A stretch of DNA of 48,801 bases from Gordonia amicalis NBRC 100051 = JCM 11271. GTDB taxonomy: Bacteria > Actinomycetota > Actinomycetes > Mycobacteriales > Mycobacteriaceae. Made by a program: the position numbers and the translations under genes. The stretch lies in the NCBI RefSeq assembly GCF_000332995.1, contig NZ_BANS01000047.1:1-48801 (forward strand), given 5' to 3'. The notes under the pieces are model-generated. The model did not search any database and was not told the DNA's origin. It saw only the letters and a list, made by a program, of their open reading frames with translations. This document shows, piece by piece, positions 16,884-24,896 of this stretch. How positions within the stretch are numbered: the first letter of the stretch is position 1; each line of letters starts with the position of its first letter.

Positions 16884-18073
16884 TCAGGAGCGGGGCATCC
16901 CGAGCCCGCGCTCGGCGATCATCGTGCGCATGATCTCCGACGTGCCGCCGGCGATGGTGAACGCACGCGCGTAGAGCCACTCGTCCTGCCACCGGTGCAT
17001 GTCCGGCGTGAGTTCGAGGCCGGGCGTTCCGCACAGGTCGAGTGCGAACTCGGCCATCGCGAGATTGAGTTCGGAGAACATCAGTTTGCCCATGGCGGCG
17101 TCGTGGATACGTTCGGCGCCGGACAGCCAACGGTCGATGTTGTCGGTGGTGAGCGCCGCCAGTGCGGTCACCTCGGCCGTGAAGGCGCCGAGCTGCTCCC
17201 GGACGGCACCGTCCGAGATCGCCGGTGCGCCATCGATCGTCACGGTGCGTGCGAGTTCGGTGATCGCGGCCAGTGTGAGTTCCAGCCGGACGACGATCGC
17301 GCCGACGTTGGTCCGTTCCCGGCTCAGGGTCTCCGACGCGATCCGCCAGCCGTTGCCCTCATCCCCGATGACCGCGTCCTCGGGGACGAAGACGTCGTCG
17401 AAGAACACCTCGTTGAAGTCGGAGGTGCCGGTGATCTCGCGGAGCGGACGCACGGTGACTCCGGGCGTCGACATGTCGAGGACGAACGCGGTGATCCCCT
17501 TGTGTTTGGGGGCAGCGGGATCCGACCGCGCCAACAGGTATCCGTAGTCGGCCCAATGGCCGTCGGTGGTCCAGACCTTCTGCCCGCTGATCCGGTACCC
17601 GCCGTCGACCTTGGTGGCGCGGGTGCGCAGCGACGCGAGGTCGCTGCCCGCGCCGGGCTCACTGAACAGCTGACACCACAGCTCGCGGCCGGATCGAATC
17701 GCCGGGAGGTGCCGACGACGCTGGTCGTCCGACCCGTGTCCGAGAAGCGCGTGCGCGACCAGCGTGCCGGCACTCGGTGCGCCGGGCACCCCGGCTCGGG
17801 CGAGCTCCTCCCCACGATGATGTCGCGACGCGGCGAATAGTCCTCGCGCCCACCGTATTCCGTCGGCCAGTCGGCGCCGGCCAGACCGGCTCCGTAGAGC
17901 TCGGCCGTCCAGGTCTTCAGGAGCTCGAGTTCCGCCGCGTCGTCCGCGCTGCGCACCCCGGCACGCGGCGGGATGTCCGGCGCATGGGCGGCGATAAACT
18001 CGCGCACCCGGCCACGGAAATCCTCCGCCGATTCTGTCTCGGTCCCGGGTTCAGCGGACATCGAAACCGTCAT
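16884..18073 (-). pseudogene. Acyl-CoA dehydrogenase, interrupted by a one-base frameshift
   Basis: The N-terminal part (start at 18073 or 18061) encodes about 85 residues of a normal acyl-CoA dehydrogenase up to GGREDYSPRRDIIVG. The rest, LARAGVPGAPSAGTLVAHAL onward with the flavin block LFSEPGAGSDLASLRT and the C-terminal FTIAGGTSEIMRTMIAERGL, continues in another frame to 16884. Restoring one G in the run at about 17813-17817 (four G where GTG-GGG-GAG-GAG needs five) joins the two into one standard protein of about 395 residues. The error lies in a homopolymer, so a sequencing artefact is as likely as real decay. Its 5' end overlaps the crotonase stop, so the two are one operon. Confidence 0.85.
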
Positions 18074-18833
18074 GACGTACCTCGCTTCGCGTGACCTGCT
18101 GGGTGGAGATCGGGTTGCCGATGTCGGTGTACGACAAGCCGGTCGCCAGGGCATGGGACCGGGTCGAGTCCAGGGACTCCCAGATGGCCCGAACCGAGCC
18201 CTGGACGGCCACCGGCGGTTTGGCGGCGATGCGGGCGGCAAGCTGCGCGGCCCGGTCCCAGAGTTGCTCGCGCGGCAGTACTTCGGTCACGAAACCGATC
18301 TCGAGGGCCCGTCGCGCCGACATCCGCTCGTCCAGGCCGAGCAAGGTCATGCGCAGCACTTCGCCGATCGGGATGCGCCGGACCAGTCCGATCGGCTCGA
18401 GAGCTGCGACCAGGCCGTAGGAGACATGGGGATCGAAGAACTGGGCGTCGTCGGCGGCGATGATGACGTCGGCCTCGTTGAGCCAGTACAGCGCGCCGCC
18501 GGCGACCATCCCATGGACCGCGCAGATCAGCGGTTTCCAGCAGTGATTGAGCTTGGGCGACAGATGCGCGCCGGGATCGGTTCGGCTGAAGGGATTCTCG
18601 TGGAGCTGGTAGCCCTCTTTCACGTCGGCGCCGGTCGAGAAGGCGCGGTCGCCGTTGGCCCGCAACACGATGACGTGGACGTCGTCCTCGGTTGCCGCAA
18701 AAGCCCAGAGGCGCGTGAACTCGTCGAGCATCGCCCGGTTGAACGAGTTGAGCGCCTGCGGTCGGTTGAGAGTGATCGTCAGGACGTGGCCGGACAGCGT
18801 CACCTCCACCGTCTCAAAGCTTCCGACGTCCAT
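18051..18833 (-). CDS. Enoyl-CoA hydratase/isomerase (crotonase) family
   Basis: Protein of 260 residues with the crotonase fold. The oxyanion-hole segments are recognisable: AFSTGADVKEG (about 64-74, first NH donor region) and HGMVAGGALYWLNEADVIIA (about 106-125). At the position of the first catalytic glutamate there is no clear match, so hydratase versus isomerase or other activity cannot be decided. ATG at 18833 has GGAG ahead of it; the longer frame upstream crosses the divergent promoter and is not used. It lies first in a minus-strand operon with the acyl-CoA dehydrogenase that overlaps it by about 23 bases, consistent with successive beta-oxidation steps. Confidence 0.88.
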   Translation of the reverse strand: MDVGSFETVEVTLSGHVLTITLNRPQALNSFNRAMLDEFTRLWAFAATEDDVHVIVLRANGDRAFSTGADVKEGYQLHENPFSRTDPGAHLSPKLNHCWKPLICAVHGMVAGGALYWLNEADVIIAADDAQFFDPHVSYGLVAALEPIGLVRRIPIGEVLRMTLLGLDERMSARRALEIGFVTEVLPREQLWDRAAQLAARIAAKPPVAVQGSVRAIWESLDSTRSHALATGLSYTDIGNPISTQQVTRSEVRHDGFDVR

Positions 18834-18897
18834 GGTCTCCTCGCCTCTACTCGAACTGCCGACAGCGATCGGTCGGACCGAACGCATCTGGGACTTT

Positions 18898-18916
18898 ACA
18901 TGTGTTACTAAGTTAT
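18898..18916. promoter_or_regulatory. Candidate operator site 2 of the catabolic locus
   Basis: ACATGTGTTACTAAGTTAT lies in the divergent region between the crotonase (18833) and the LLM oxidoreductase (18983). It shares 13 of 19 positions with site 1 (15737) and 13 of 19 with site 3 (19993). It holds a GT-N3-AC core like operators of GntR/FadR-family regulators. Confidence 0.5.
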
Positions 18917-18982
18917 CCTGCTTACACTTACGGAAGTGGTCGATCGTCGACCGTTCCGATCCAGCGATGTGTGGAGGTTGCG

Positions 18983-19987
18983 ATGCAGTGGGGCCTGCCC
19001 TGGCCGGGTGCCGAACAGGCACGGGCCGCCGAAGCCACCGGCGCGATCGCTTTCTGCACCGGAGAGTTCGCCGACGTCGACGCCTATGTCACGTCCACCG
19101 AGATGGCGCTCGGCACGTCGTCGGCCGTCGTCGGTCCGGGCATCGCCTATGCGTTCGCGAGGTCGCCGTTCGTCCATGCCTCGGCGGTGCGGCACCTTCA
19201 TCGTCTTGCTCCTGAACGCGTCTTCCTCGGACTGGGGGCGGGCAGTTTCCGTATGAATCGTGACTGGTTCGGCGTCGATTCCAGCCACGCCGCGCCGCGG
19301 ATGTCGGAGCTGATCCAGGCGATCCGCGCGTTCCTCACGGCCGAGAACGGTGAGCGCATCACGTTCGACGGTCGCTTCTATTCGATCGACGCCGATGTGC
19401 GCGCCCCCGTCTTCGGTCCGCTCGACGTCCCGATCCTCATCGGCGCGTTCAACAAGTACATGGTGCGGACGGTCGGCCGGGACGCCGACGGCATCCTCGG
19501 GCACGGCATCTTCACCGATCGCTGGTGGTCGGAAGCCATCGCACCCGAACTCGCGGTGGGCGCCGCCGATTCGGGGCGGGCGGTGGACGAGATCACCCGC
19601 TGGGGATGGGTCATCACCGCGGTCGACGACGAGGATCCCGAGGCCGCGATCGCTGCCGCGCGCCGCCAGATCGCCTTCTATCTCACCGTCAAGACCTACG
19701 ACCCTCTCGTCGAACTGCACGGGTGGCAGGACGAGGTCGCCGCCATCCGTCACGCCTTCCGTGAGTCGCCCACCACCATCGGCGACCATGTGTCCGACGA
19801 CATGCTGTGGTCGATCGCGATCTGCGGGGACACCGCACAGGCGTCCGAGATGCTCGGCAAACGCACGGATCTGCCCGATGTCGGGTTCCTGTCGTGTCCG
19901 GGCTTCCTCGTCGGTCGTCGGGCCCGGGCACGCTTCGCCGGCGCCGCGATCGGTTTTGCGCGCGACCACCTCGCTACTGTTGGGTAG
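18983..19987 (+). CDS. LLM-class (F420- or FMN-dependent) oxidoreductase
   Basis: Protein of 334 residues with the luciferase-like TIM barrel. Segments such as GTSSAVVGPGIAYAFARSPF, ERVFLGLGAGSFRMNRDWFG and the mid-protein LDVPILIGAFNKYMVR match F420-dependent members in which the small 5-deazaflavin or FMN binds at the barrel mouth. It probably oxidises or reduces an alcohol, ketone or CoA-linked intermediate of the surrounding catabolic locus; the exact step is unknown. ATG at 18983 follows GGAGG; a longer frame starting near 18902 covers the candidate operator and is rejected. Confidence 0.87.
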   Translation: MQWGLPWPGAEQARAAEATGAIAFCTGEFADVDAYVTSTEMALGTSSAVVGPGIAYAFARSPFVHASAVRHLHRLAPERVFLGLGAGSFRMNRDWFGVDSSHAAPRMSELIQAIRAFLTAENGERITFDGRFYSIDADVRAPVFGPLDVPILIGAFNKYMVRTVGRDADGILGHGIFTDRWWSEAIAPELAVGAADSGRAVDEITRWGWVITAVDDEDPEAAIAAARRQIAFYLTVKTYDPLVELHGWQDEVAAIRHAFRESPTTIGDHVSDDMLWSIAICGDTAQASEMLGKRTDLPDVGFLSCPGFLVGRRARARFAGAAIGFARDHLATVG

Positions 19988-19992
19988 AATCG

Positions 19993-20011
19993 ACCTGTAT
20001 CACTGAGTTTG
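19993..20011. promoter_or_regulatory. Candidate operator site 3, upstream of the FadR-type regulator gene
   Basis: ACCTGTATCACTGAGTTTG lies between the LLM gene stop and the GntR-family gene start at 20108 and matches site 2 at 13 of 19 positions (10 of 19 with site 1). It has the same GT-N3-AC core. Its place implies autoregulation. Confidence 0.42.
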
Positions 20012-20107
20012 ACAACTGGGTGTATCAGATCGGCCAGTGTTTCAGATCCGCTTCGGCCATCGCGCTCACATCAGGGGGCGTCCTGGTGACGCGAGAGGAA
20101 GGTACCC

Positions 20108-20890
20108 ATGACCAAGCCTGTCAACCTGGCTCCCATGATGGTCCCCACGACCACCTCCGGTGCGATCCGGTCCCCCAAGACCGCTGAACTGGTGGCGCGC
20201 ACCCTGCGCCGGATGATCGTCGACGGCCAGCTGAACGAGGGTGACTTCCTTCCCCACGAAGTCGATCTGATGGCCCACTTCCAGGTCAGCCGCCCGACGT
20301 TGCGTGAGGCGGTCCGCGTCCTCGAGTCCGAGCGTCTCGTCGAGGTGCGTCGTGGCTCCCGTACCGGCGCCCGGATCCGCATCCCCGGCCCCGAGATCGT
20401 GGCGCGTCCGGCGGGCCTCCTGCTCGAACTGTCGGGGACGTCGCTGGCCGAGGTCATGCGCGCGCGTGAGGCCATCGAACCCGCCGCCGCGGAGATGCTC
20501 GCGGACACCGGGAATGCCGAGGCGTTCGACGAACTGCAGTCGATCATCGACAACGAGCTGAAGGACGCCTACGAGAACGGCACCATGGCCCAGGCAACGG
20601 TCTGGTTCCACCGCCGGATGATCGAGTTGTCCGGCAACTCGGCCATGGCGATGATCGCGGGCATGCTCAACGAGATCGCCGAGCGGCACATCGCCAGCAC
20701 CATCCACGACGGCCCGATGCCGCGGTCGCAGTACACCAAGCTCATCCGCTTGTATCAGAAGCTCGTCGACCTCGTCCGCGCCGGCGACGGCGCCGAGGCC
20801 GCCGCCCACTGGCAGCGGCACATGAAGAACTCGAACCAGGCGCTCCTCGCCGGGCACGAGAACACCCGTGTCCGGGACGTGATGGACTGA
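20108..20890 (+). CDS. FadR/GntR-family transcriptional regulator (FCD domain)
   Basis: DNA-binding repressor or activator of 260 residues. Residues 20-90 form a GntR winged helix (LVARTLRRMIVDGQL, then the recognition helix QVSRPTLREAVRVLESERLV), and residues 110-240 form an all-helical FCD effector domain (VMRAREAIEPAAAEML; metal-ligand type Asp/His positions such as WFHRRMIEL). FCD-type members usually sense organic acids or acyl-CoAs. ATG at 20108 has AGAGGAAGG upstream. Given the three related sites in the locus, it is the natural candidate to control the MpaB, dehydrogenase, crotonase and LLM genes as well as itself. Confidence 0.92.
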   Translation: MTKPVNLAPMMVPTTTSGAIRSPKTAELVARTLRRMIVDGQLNEGDFLPHEVDLMAHFQVSRPTLREAVRVLESERLVEVRRGSRTGARIRIPGPEIVARPAGLLLELSGTSLAEVMRAREAIEPAAAEMLADTGNAEAFDELQSIIDNELKDAYENGTMAQATVWFHRRMIELSGNSAMAMIAGMLNEIAERHIASTIHDGPMPRSQYTKLIRLYQKLVDLVRAGDGAEAAAHWQRHMKNSNQALLAGHENTRVRDVMD

Positions 20891-20894
20891 CTGT

Positions 20895-20957
20895 CCGCTG
20901 GTTGAGCCCCCGCTGGTTGAGCCGGCACCGAGCGCAGCGAGGAGCCGCGTCGAAACC
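20895..20957. repeat. Interspersed intergenic repeat
   Basis: CCGCTGGTTGAGCCC is repeated twice back to back and followed by CACCGAGCGCAGCGAGGAGC and GCGTCGAAACC. This wording recurs, partly, at 24735-24765 (ACCGAGCGCAGCGAGGAC). It resembles the short dispersed intergenic repeats common in Gordonia/Rhodococcus genomes (recollection, not a search result). Confidence 0.6.
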
Positions 20958-21018
20958 ACCCGGCGAGCTGACCTCGATACGGCCGACAGGGGTTACGCCC
21001 ACCGGGCTTTCCGATCAG

Positions 21019-21055
21019 GTTGCGTTTTGTCCCGGCAAGCGGGACAAAACGCAAC
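21019..21055. terminator. Bidirectional terminator
   Basis: A perfect 15-bp inverted repeat (21019-21033 and 21041-21055) with a 7-base loop separates the convergent GntR-family gene and the HAD hydrolase gene. Its arms contain a GTTTTGT/ACAAAAC run, giving a U-rich 3' arm in each direction. Confidence 0.85.
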
Positions 21056-21060
21056 GTGAT

Positions 21061-21696
21061 TCAGATACCCAACTCGGCGAGGCGCGCCCGCAGCTCGTCG
21101 GGATCGGTGAACTCGATCGTCGCCATCCCGAGGTCGGCGGCGGGCGGCAGGTTCTCGGCGAAATCGTCGATGTAGACGACCTCTGATCCGTCACAACCCA
21201 GGCGCCGCAACAACTCCCGGTAGATCAGTGGGTCGGGTTTGCGCACTCCGACGTCCGCGGAGTTGAGGATGAAGTCGAAGTGGTCGAGCGGCAGCGTCGA
21301 CGCCAGGTGATCCCGGTTCTCGGCGACGTTGTTCGTCAGGACTGCGAGGGTGTAGCGACCGCTGAGTTCGGCGACCAGCTCGAGCATGGGTTGCCGCAGG
21401 GTGCGGGTGTCGGCCATGGCGGCGCCGAGCCGTCTGATCTCGACGTCGACTCCGTGCTCCTCGTGGACCCGGACACAGACGCCCTTGAGGAAGTCGCGGA
21501 CCGACAACTCGCCCCGCTCGACCTTCGCGAACTCCTGGTCGCCCCGGACGAATCGGTGGAGTGCGGTCTCGGGGAGGCCGAGTTCGGCACTGTACCGGCG
21601 CAACCCGGACAGAGGCGACTCGGTGAGAACCCCGGACCAGTCGAAGACGATGGCACGGATGGTGGCCGTCGTGGTGCCAGGTGTGGGCGTGCTCAT
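21061..21696 (-). CDS. HAD-superfamily hydrolase (subfamily IA)
   Basis: Protein of 211 residues. HAD motif I is VFDWSGVLTE (residues 17-26; nucleophile Asp, but Ser where the second catalytic Asp is usual), motif II is LAVLTNN, motif III lysine is in KPDPLIYRELLRRLG, and motif IV is VYIDDFAENL. The D-x-S/G variant is typical of epoxide-hydrolase-like HAD proteins, whose phosphatase activity is uncertain. ATG at 21696 overlaps the preceding stop by ATGA, so before the deletion it was the last gene of an operon with the PEP-utilising enzyme. Confidence 0.88.
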   Translation of the reverse strand: MSTPTPGTTTATIRAIVFDWSGVLTESPLSGLRRYSAELGLPETALHRFVRGDQEFAKVERGELSVRDFLKGVCVRVHEEHGVDVEIRRLGAAMADTRTLRQPMLELVAELSGRYTLAVLTNNVAENRDHLASTLPLDHFDFILNSADVGVRKPDPLIYRELLRRLGCDGSEVVYIDDFAENLPPAADLGMATIEFTDPDELRARLAELGI

Positions 21697-22385
21697 CCCG
21701 GATTCGACACCAGCGCGGCCTGATCCGCCGACCCGACCTCGAGCACCGTGATGGTGCCGGCCGATCCGTCGACCTCGACCAGTGCCCCGTCCGGGATGCG
21801 TGACGCCGCGACCTGGGTGTCGACGACGCACGCGACGCCGAATTCGCGGGCGACCACGGCGGCATGCGACATCACACCGCCGATGTCGGTGACGACGGCG
21901 GCGACGTGACCGAACAGTGCGGTGTAACCGATGTCGGTGACGTGGGCGATCATGATCTCGCCCGGCTCGACGTCGTCGATGGTGTGCGGCTCCACGATTC
22001 GCGCCCGGCCCACGACCTTGCCGCCGCAGATGCCGATACCGCCGAGCTTCTCTCCCGCCCCGAGCGGCTTCAAGACCTCTGCGGCCTGCCACTTCTCGGC
22101 GAAGATGGGCGGCATGTGGAGTTGTTTGAGCTTCTCGCGCTCGGCCTTTCGTCGTGCGACGGTCTCGCGGACGCCCTCTGGCGGGTCGATGAGCACACCC
22201 AGGGTGAGGTGGAAGAGATCGTCGGGGGCGTCGATGCGGCCCTGAGCGGTCAGGCGTCGGCCCTGTTCACGCACCAGTCGGCGCATGATCCAGGTGAGAC
22301 GAACACAGCGGTCGCGGTTCTGTTCCCGCTGCCGCAGCAGCTTCGCCGCGATTCGCTGCGGCACCGAGAGTTGGGACTGCTGCAC
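21693..22385 (-). pseudogene. PEP-utilising enzyme, C-terminal fragment truncated by the IS element
   Basis: The 230-codon frame encodes only the linker and the C-terminal phosphohistidine swivelling domain of a PEP synthase/rifampicin-phosphotransferase-like enzyme. The block VVTDIGGVMSHAAVVAREFG contains the catalytic histidine. The ATP-grasp nucleotide-binding and PEP-binding domains (several hundred residues in intact relatives) are missing: the frame begins at the inner edge of the IS terminal repeat at 22385, and the upstream gene is absent. A GTG at 22385 could initiate it, but a free swivelling domain would not be expected to work alone. Confidence 0.82.
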
Positions 22386-22397
22386 GGATAGGTGACA
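22373..22397 (+). repeat. IS3 terminal inverted repeat, left
   Basis: 25-bp sequence beginning GGGACTGCTGCACGGATAGG and ending TGACA; exact reverse complement of 23609-23633. Divergence of the flanks begins immediately outside. Confidence 0.8.
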
Positions 22398-22406
22398 GTT
22401 GGGGTG

Positions 22407-23261
22407 TCATGCCGCGGCAGCTGCGGTGTTGATCATTGCTTCGAACTCGACAGGCGTCAACCGACCGAGGCGGACTTGCCGGCGCCGGCGGTGGTAGGTC
22501 CGTTCGATCCAGGTGACGATCGCGATCCGAAGCTGTTCACGGGTGTCCCAGCGTTGGCGGTCGAGCACGTTGCGCTGCAGGAGCGCGAAGAAGCTCTCCA
22601 TAGCTGCGTTGTCCCCGCACGCCCCGACCTTGCCCATCGAACCAACGAGATCGTGACTGTTCAAGGCGTGCTGAAACTTTCGCGATCGGAACTGGGCGCG
22701 ATCGGAATGGACGATGCAGCCAGCGACCTCACCACGACGGGCCACCGCACTGTGCAACGCCGCCACGGCCAGCCGGGACTTCATCCGCGAATCGATGCTG
22801 TAGCCGACGATCCGCCCGGAGTAGACGTCCTTGATCGCACACAGGTACAGCTTGCCCTCACCGGTGTGGTGCTCGGTGATATCAGTGAGCCACAACCGAT
22901 TTAGCTCCTCGGCGGTGAAGTTGCGCTGGACCAGATCATCGTGGACCGGCGGCCCGGATCGTCGGCCGTTACGCCCTCGTTTCTTGCCGAACACCGACCA
23001 CCAGGCGTTGTCCCGGCAGATGCGCCACGCGGTCCGCGCAGCCATCGACTCACCCACGGTTGTGGCTTCCCCGGCGAGGAATCGGTAACCGAATTCCGGG
23101 TCCTCGCGATGAGCGTCGAACAGGGCGTTGGCCCGATACGCCGCGGCCAGCTCGGCATCGGTGACCGGGCTGGCCAGCCACCGGTAGTAGGGCTGGCGAG
23201 AGAGCTGAAGTACCCGACACGACACCGCGACGGCAATCCCGTCGGCGGCAAGCTCTCTCAC
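22407..23261 (-). CDS. IS3-family transposase OrfB (DDE integrase domain)
   Basis: Protein of 284 residues: an N-terminal HTH_21-like part (DAHREDPEFGYRFLAGE) followed by the retroviral-type integrase core. The catalytic triad is readable as Asp in WLTDITEH, Asp in IVHSDRAQF and Glu in NAAMESFF. SDRAQF replaces the more common SDRGSQ, so the spacing around the second Asp is slightly unusual. GTG at 23261 overlaps the OrfA stop by GTGA, and the two frames differ, so an OrfAB fusion would need programmed frameshifting. It appears full length. Confidence 0.93.
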   Translation of the reverse strand: MRELAADGIAVAVSCRVLQLSRQPYYRWLASPVTDAELAAAYRANALFDAHREDPEFGYRFLAGEATTVGESMAARTAWRICRDNAWWSVFGKKRGRNGRRSGPPVHDDLVQRNFTAEELNRLWLTDITEHHTGEGKLYLCAIKDVYSGRIVGYSIDSRMKSRLAVAALHSAVARRGEVAGCIVHSDRAQFRSRKFQHALNSHDLVGSMGKVGACGDNAAMESFFALLQRNVLDRQRWDTREQLRIAIVTWIERTYHRRRRQVRLGRLTPVEFEAMINTAAAAA

Positions 23262-23566
23262 GAGCGGGTAGAGCCTTTTCCCGGCAGGTTCGCCTGCGAC
23301 AGATACGCCGCCGCCCGACGCAACACCTCGTTCTCCTGCTCGAGCAAGCGGATCCGCTTACGGGCCTCGCGCAGCTCAGCGGACTCACTCGAGGTCACGC
23401 CAGGGCTGCGGCCCTCATCTATGTCCGCGCGTCGCATCCACTTGTGCAGCGTCATCGGGTGCACACCGAAATCTTTGGCGACCTGCTCGATCGTGACGCC
23501 TTGGCCACGATCACGAGCCACCCGGACCACATCGTCACGGAACTCCTGGGGGTACGGCTTGGGCAC
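23258..23566 (-). CDS. IS3-family transposase OrfA (helix-turn-helix)
   Basis: Protein of 102 residues. It starts with PKPYPQEFRDDVVRVARD, the usual IS3 OrfA opening, has a helix-turn-helix around VTIEQVAKDFGVHPMTLHKW that binds the terminal repeats, and ends in a leucine-zipper-like coiled coil (RKRIRLLEQENEVLRRAAAY). The start is taken as GTG at 23566 because GAAGGA lies about 8 bases ahead; an upstream ATG in the same frame lies at the IS edge. Confidence 0.92.
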   Translation of the reverse strand: MPKPYPQEFRDDVVRVARDRGQGVTIEQVAKDFGVHPMTLHKWMRRADIDEGRSPGVTSSESAELREARKRIRLLEQENEVLRRAAAYLSQANLPGKGSTRS

Positions 23567-23603
23567 AGCTACATCCTTCCCGACCGCCCAAAGGCAAGCC
23601 AGA

Positions 23604-24410
23604 TCAGATGTCACCTATCCGTGCAGCAGTCCCGAGCACCGAGATGCACTGGCGGGTGTCACCGAGGATGCTCACCGCGTCGGGGTTGTCGGCGAGGCCG
23701 GCGGTGATCTGCGGGGTCAGGTCGGCGGCACCGGTCGGGATCGTGACGACGTTGAGGGCCACGCCCGCGCGCTGGAACATCGGGTCACCAAGCGCCTTGA
23801 CCGACGCGGCCGCGTCACCGGAGTCGCCGATGATGAGGCTGACCTTCTTGAGGCCGTCCTTCGCGGCGGTGGCGGCCTGGCCGGCGAGCACCGCGACGAT
23901 GCCGCCGGAGAGCATGAACGAGCCGGGCGTCGCCATCTCGGCCTGTGAGACCGGAGCCTGTGCGACGTAGGGGATTCCGGCGCCGGCGACGATCGGCAGC
24001 ATCACCGCACCCTGCGCACCGAGCGGTGACACGACGACCGAGACCTTCTCCTCGACCATCTGGTTGGCGCACTTGGTCGCCGAGGCCGGCTCTTCCTGCT
24101 GCTTGCACACCACGAGGTCGATCTTGTGCCCGCCGATGCCGCCGCCGTTGTTGTTCAGGTACTCGACGGCCGCTTCACCACCCTCGCGCACCATCGGCGT
24201 CGTCACCGCACCGCCCTCGGGCGTGATGAATCCGATCTTGATCGGGTCGCCGGTCGCCGCGTTGCTGGGTAGCGAGCTGGTCTCTCCGGCGCTCGAGCTG
24301 TCCGAACTGTCGTCGGTGCATGCCGTGAGTGTGCCGAGAGTCAGGACGCTTGCGCAGCCGAGGACGGCGGTCGTGCGAACGACGCGTTTGAGTGCAACTG
24401 GTGATTTCAA
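23604..24410 (-). pseudogene. ABC-type branched-chain-amino-acid-like substrate-binding lipoprotein, 3' end lost at the IS
   Basis: Encodes a lipoprotein signal (lipobox LTAC, cysteine about residue 28), a Ser/Asp-rich linker and the first lobe of a LivK-type periplasmic-binding fold (DPIKIGFITPEGGAVTTPM, VVSPLGAQGAVMLPIVAGAG). It breaks off at 23634 inside ISVLGTAARI, where the IS repeat begins and supplies the stop. About a third of the usual 380-420 residues is missing. Start TTG at 24410 is favoured by AAGGGA upstream and by the signal peptide. In intact loci permease and ATPase genes follow; they are absent here. Confidence 0.8.
23609..23633 (-). repeat. IS3 terminal inverted repeat, right
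   Basis: Exact reverse complement of 22373-22397. It provides the out-of-frame end (about ten foreign codons and the stop at 23604) for the truncated substrate-binding protein gene. Confidence 0.8.
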
Positions 24411-24600
24411 CTGCGATCCCTTCGATAGGAGATGACGCCCGCCGCGATGGTGCTGCCCGAGCAGGTGAAAAGTCGTCGGCGTCGTGGTGACTCTAAACCC
24501 GCACACTGTCGGTTATGAGTAGTTCCGTGAAAGTCGTCGTGCCTTGCTTTCGTTGAGGCACAGTGGATTACAGAGCCCAATGCGCGACGCGCACGTCGAG

Positions 24601-24735
24601 GACACGGCAGCCGCCCCACCCTGCCGGCGGAGTAGCTCGACCGCGAACACGGCAGCCGCCCCACCCCGCCGGCCGAGTGGCATCAACCGCGGACACGGCA
24701 GCCGCCCCACCCCGCTGGCCGAGTAGCGTCGACCG
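24601..24735. repeat. Three tandem 45-46-bp repeats
   Basis: CACGGCAGCCGCCCCACCC begins at 24603, 24648 and 24694, each followed by a GC-rich tail ending in GAGT and an ACCGCG-like stretch; copies differ at a few positions. A segment like the repeat at 20895 follows (24735-24765). The whole 24411-24896 gap contains no gene that I can support; apart from these repeats it holds only the promoter of the TetR gene. Confidence 0.8.
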
Positions 24736-24896
24736 AGCGCAGCGAGGACGCTGCGTATCGAGGTCACCGTGGCCTGCGTCACAGTGGACCTAGAGGCAAA
24801 AGTTAGACCACCATCCAGAAATCGGTGGGCGAATGTAAGAATTGGCCCCCAGGAGCGCCACCGGGCTGCTCGACGACCCCCGACGGAGGCAGGCCG

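Larger units (their letters stand above)
22373..23633 (-). mobile_element. IS3-family insertion sequence, about 1.26 kb
   Basis: Two overlapping transposase frames (OrfA and OrfB) are enclosed by perfect 25-bp terminal inverted repeats at 22373-22397 and 23609-23633. Length, OrfA/OrfB layout and DDE residues fit the IS3 family. No 3-4-bp direct repeat is found at the two outer edges. The outside sequences belong to two different truncated genes, so the element sits at a deletion or recombination junction and is not a simple insertion. Confidence 0.88.

Noticed and set aside
24601..24735. CRISPR-like array
   Set aside because: Three units repeat with nearly the whole sequence conserved, so there are no variable spacers, and no cas genes are nearby.
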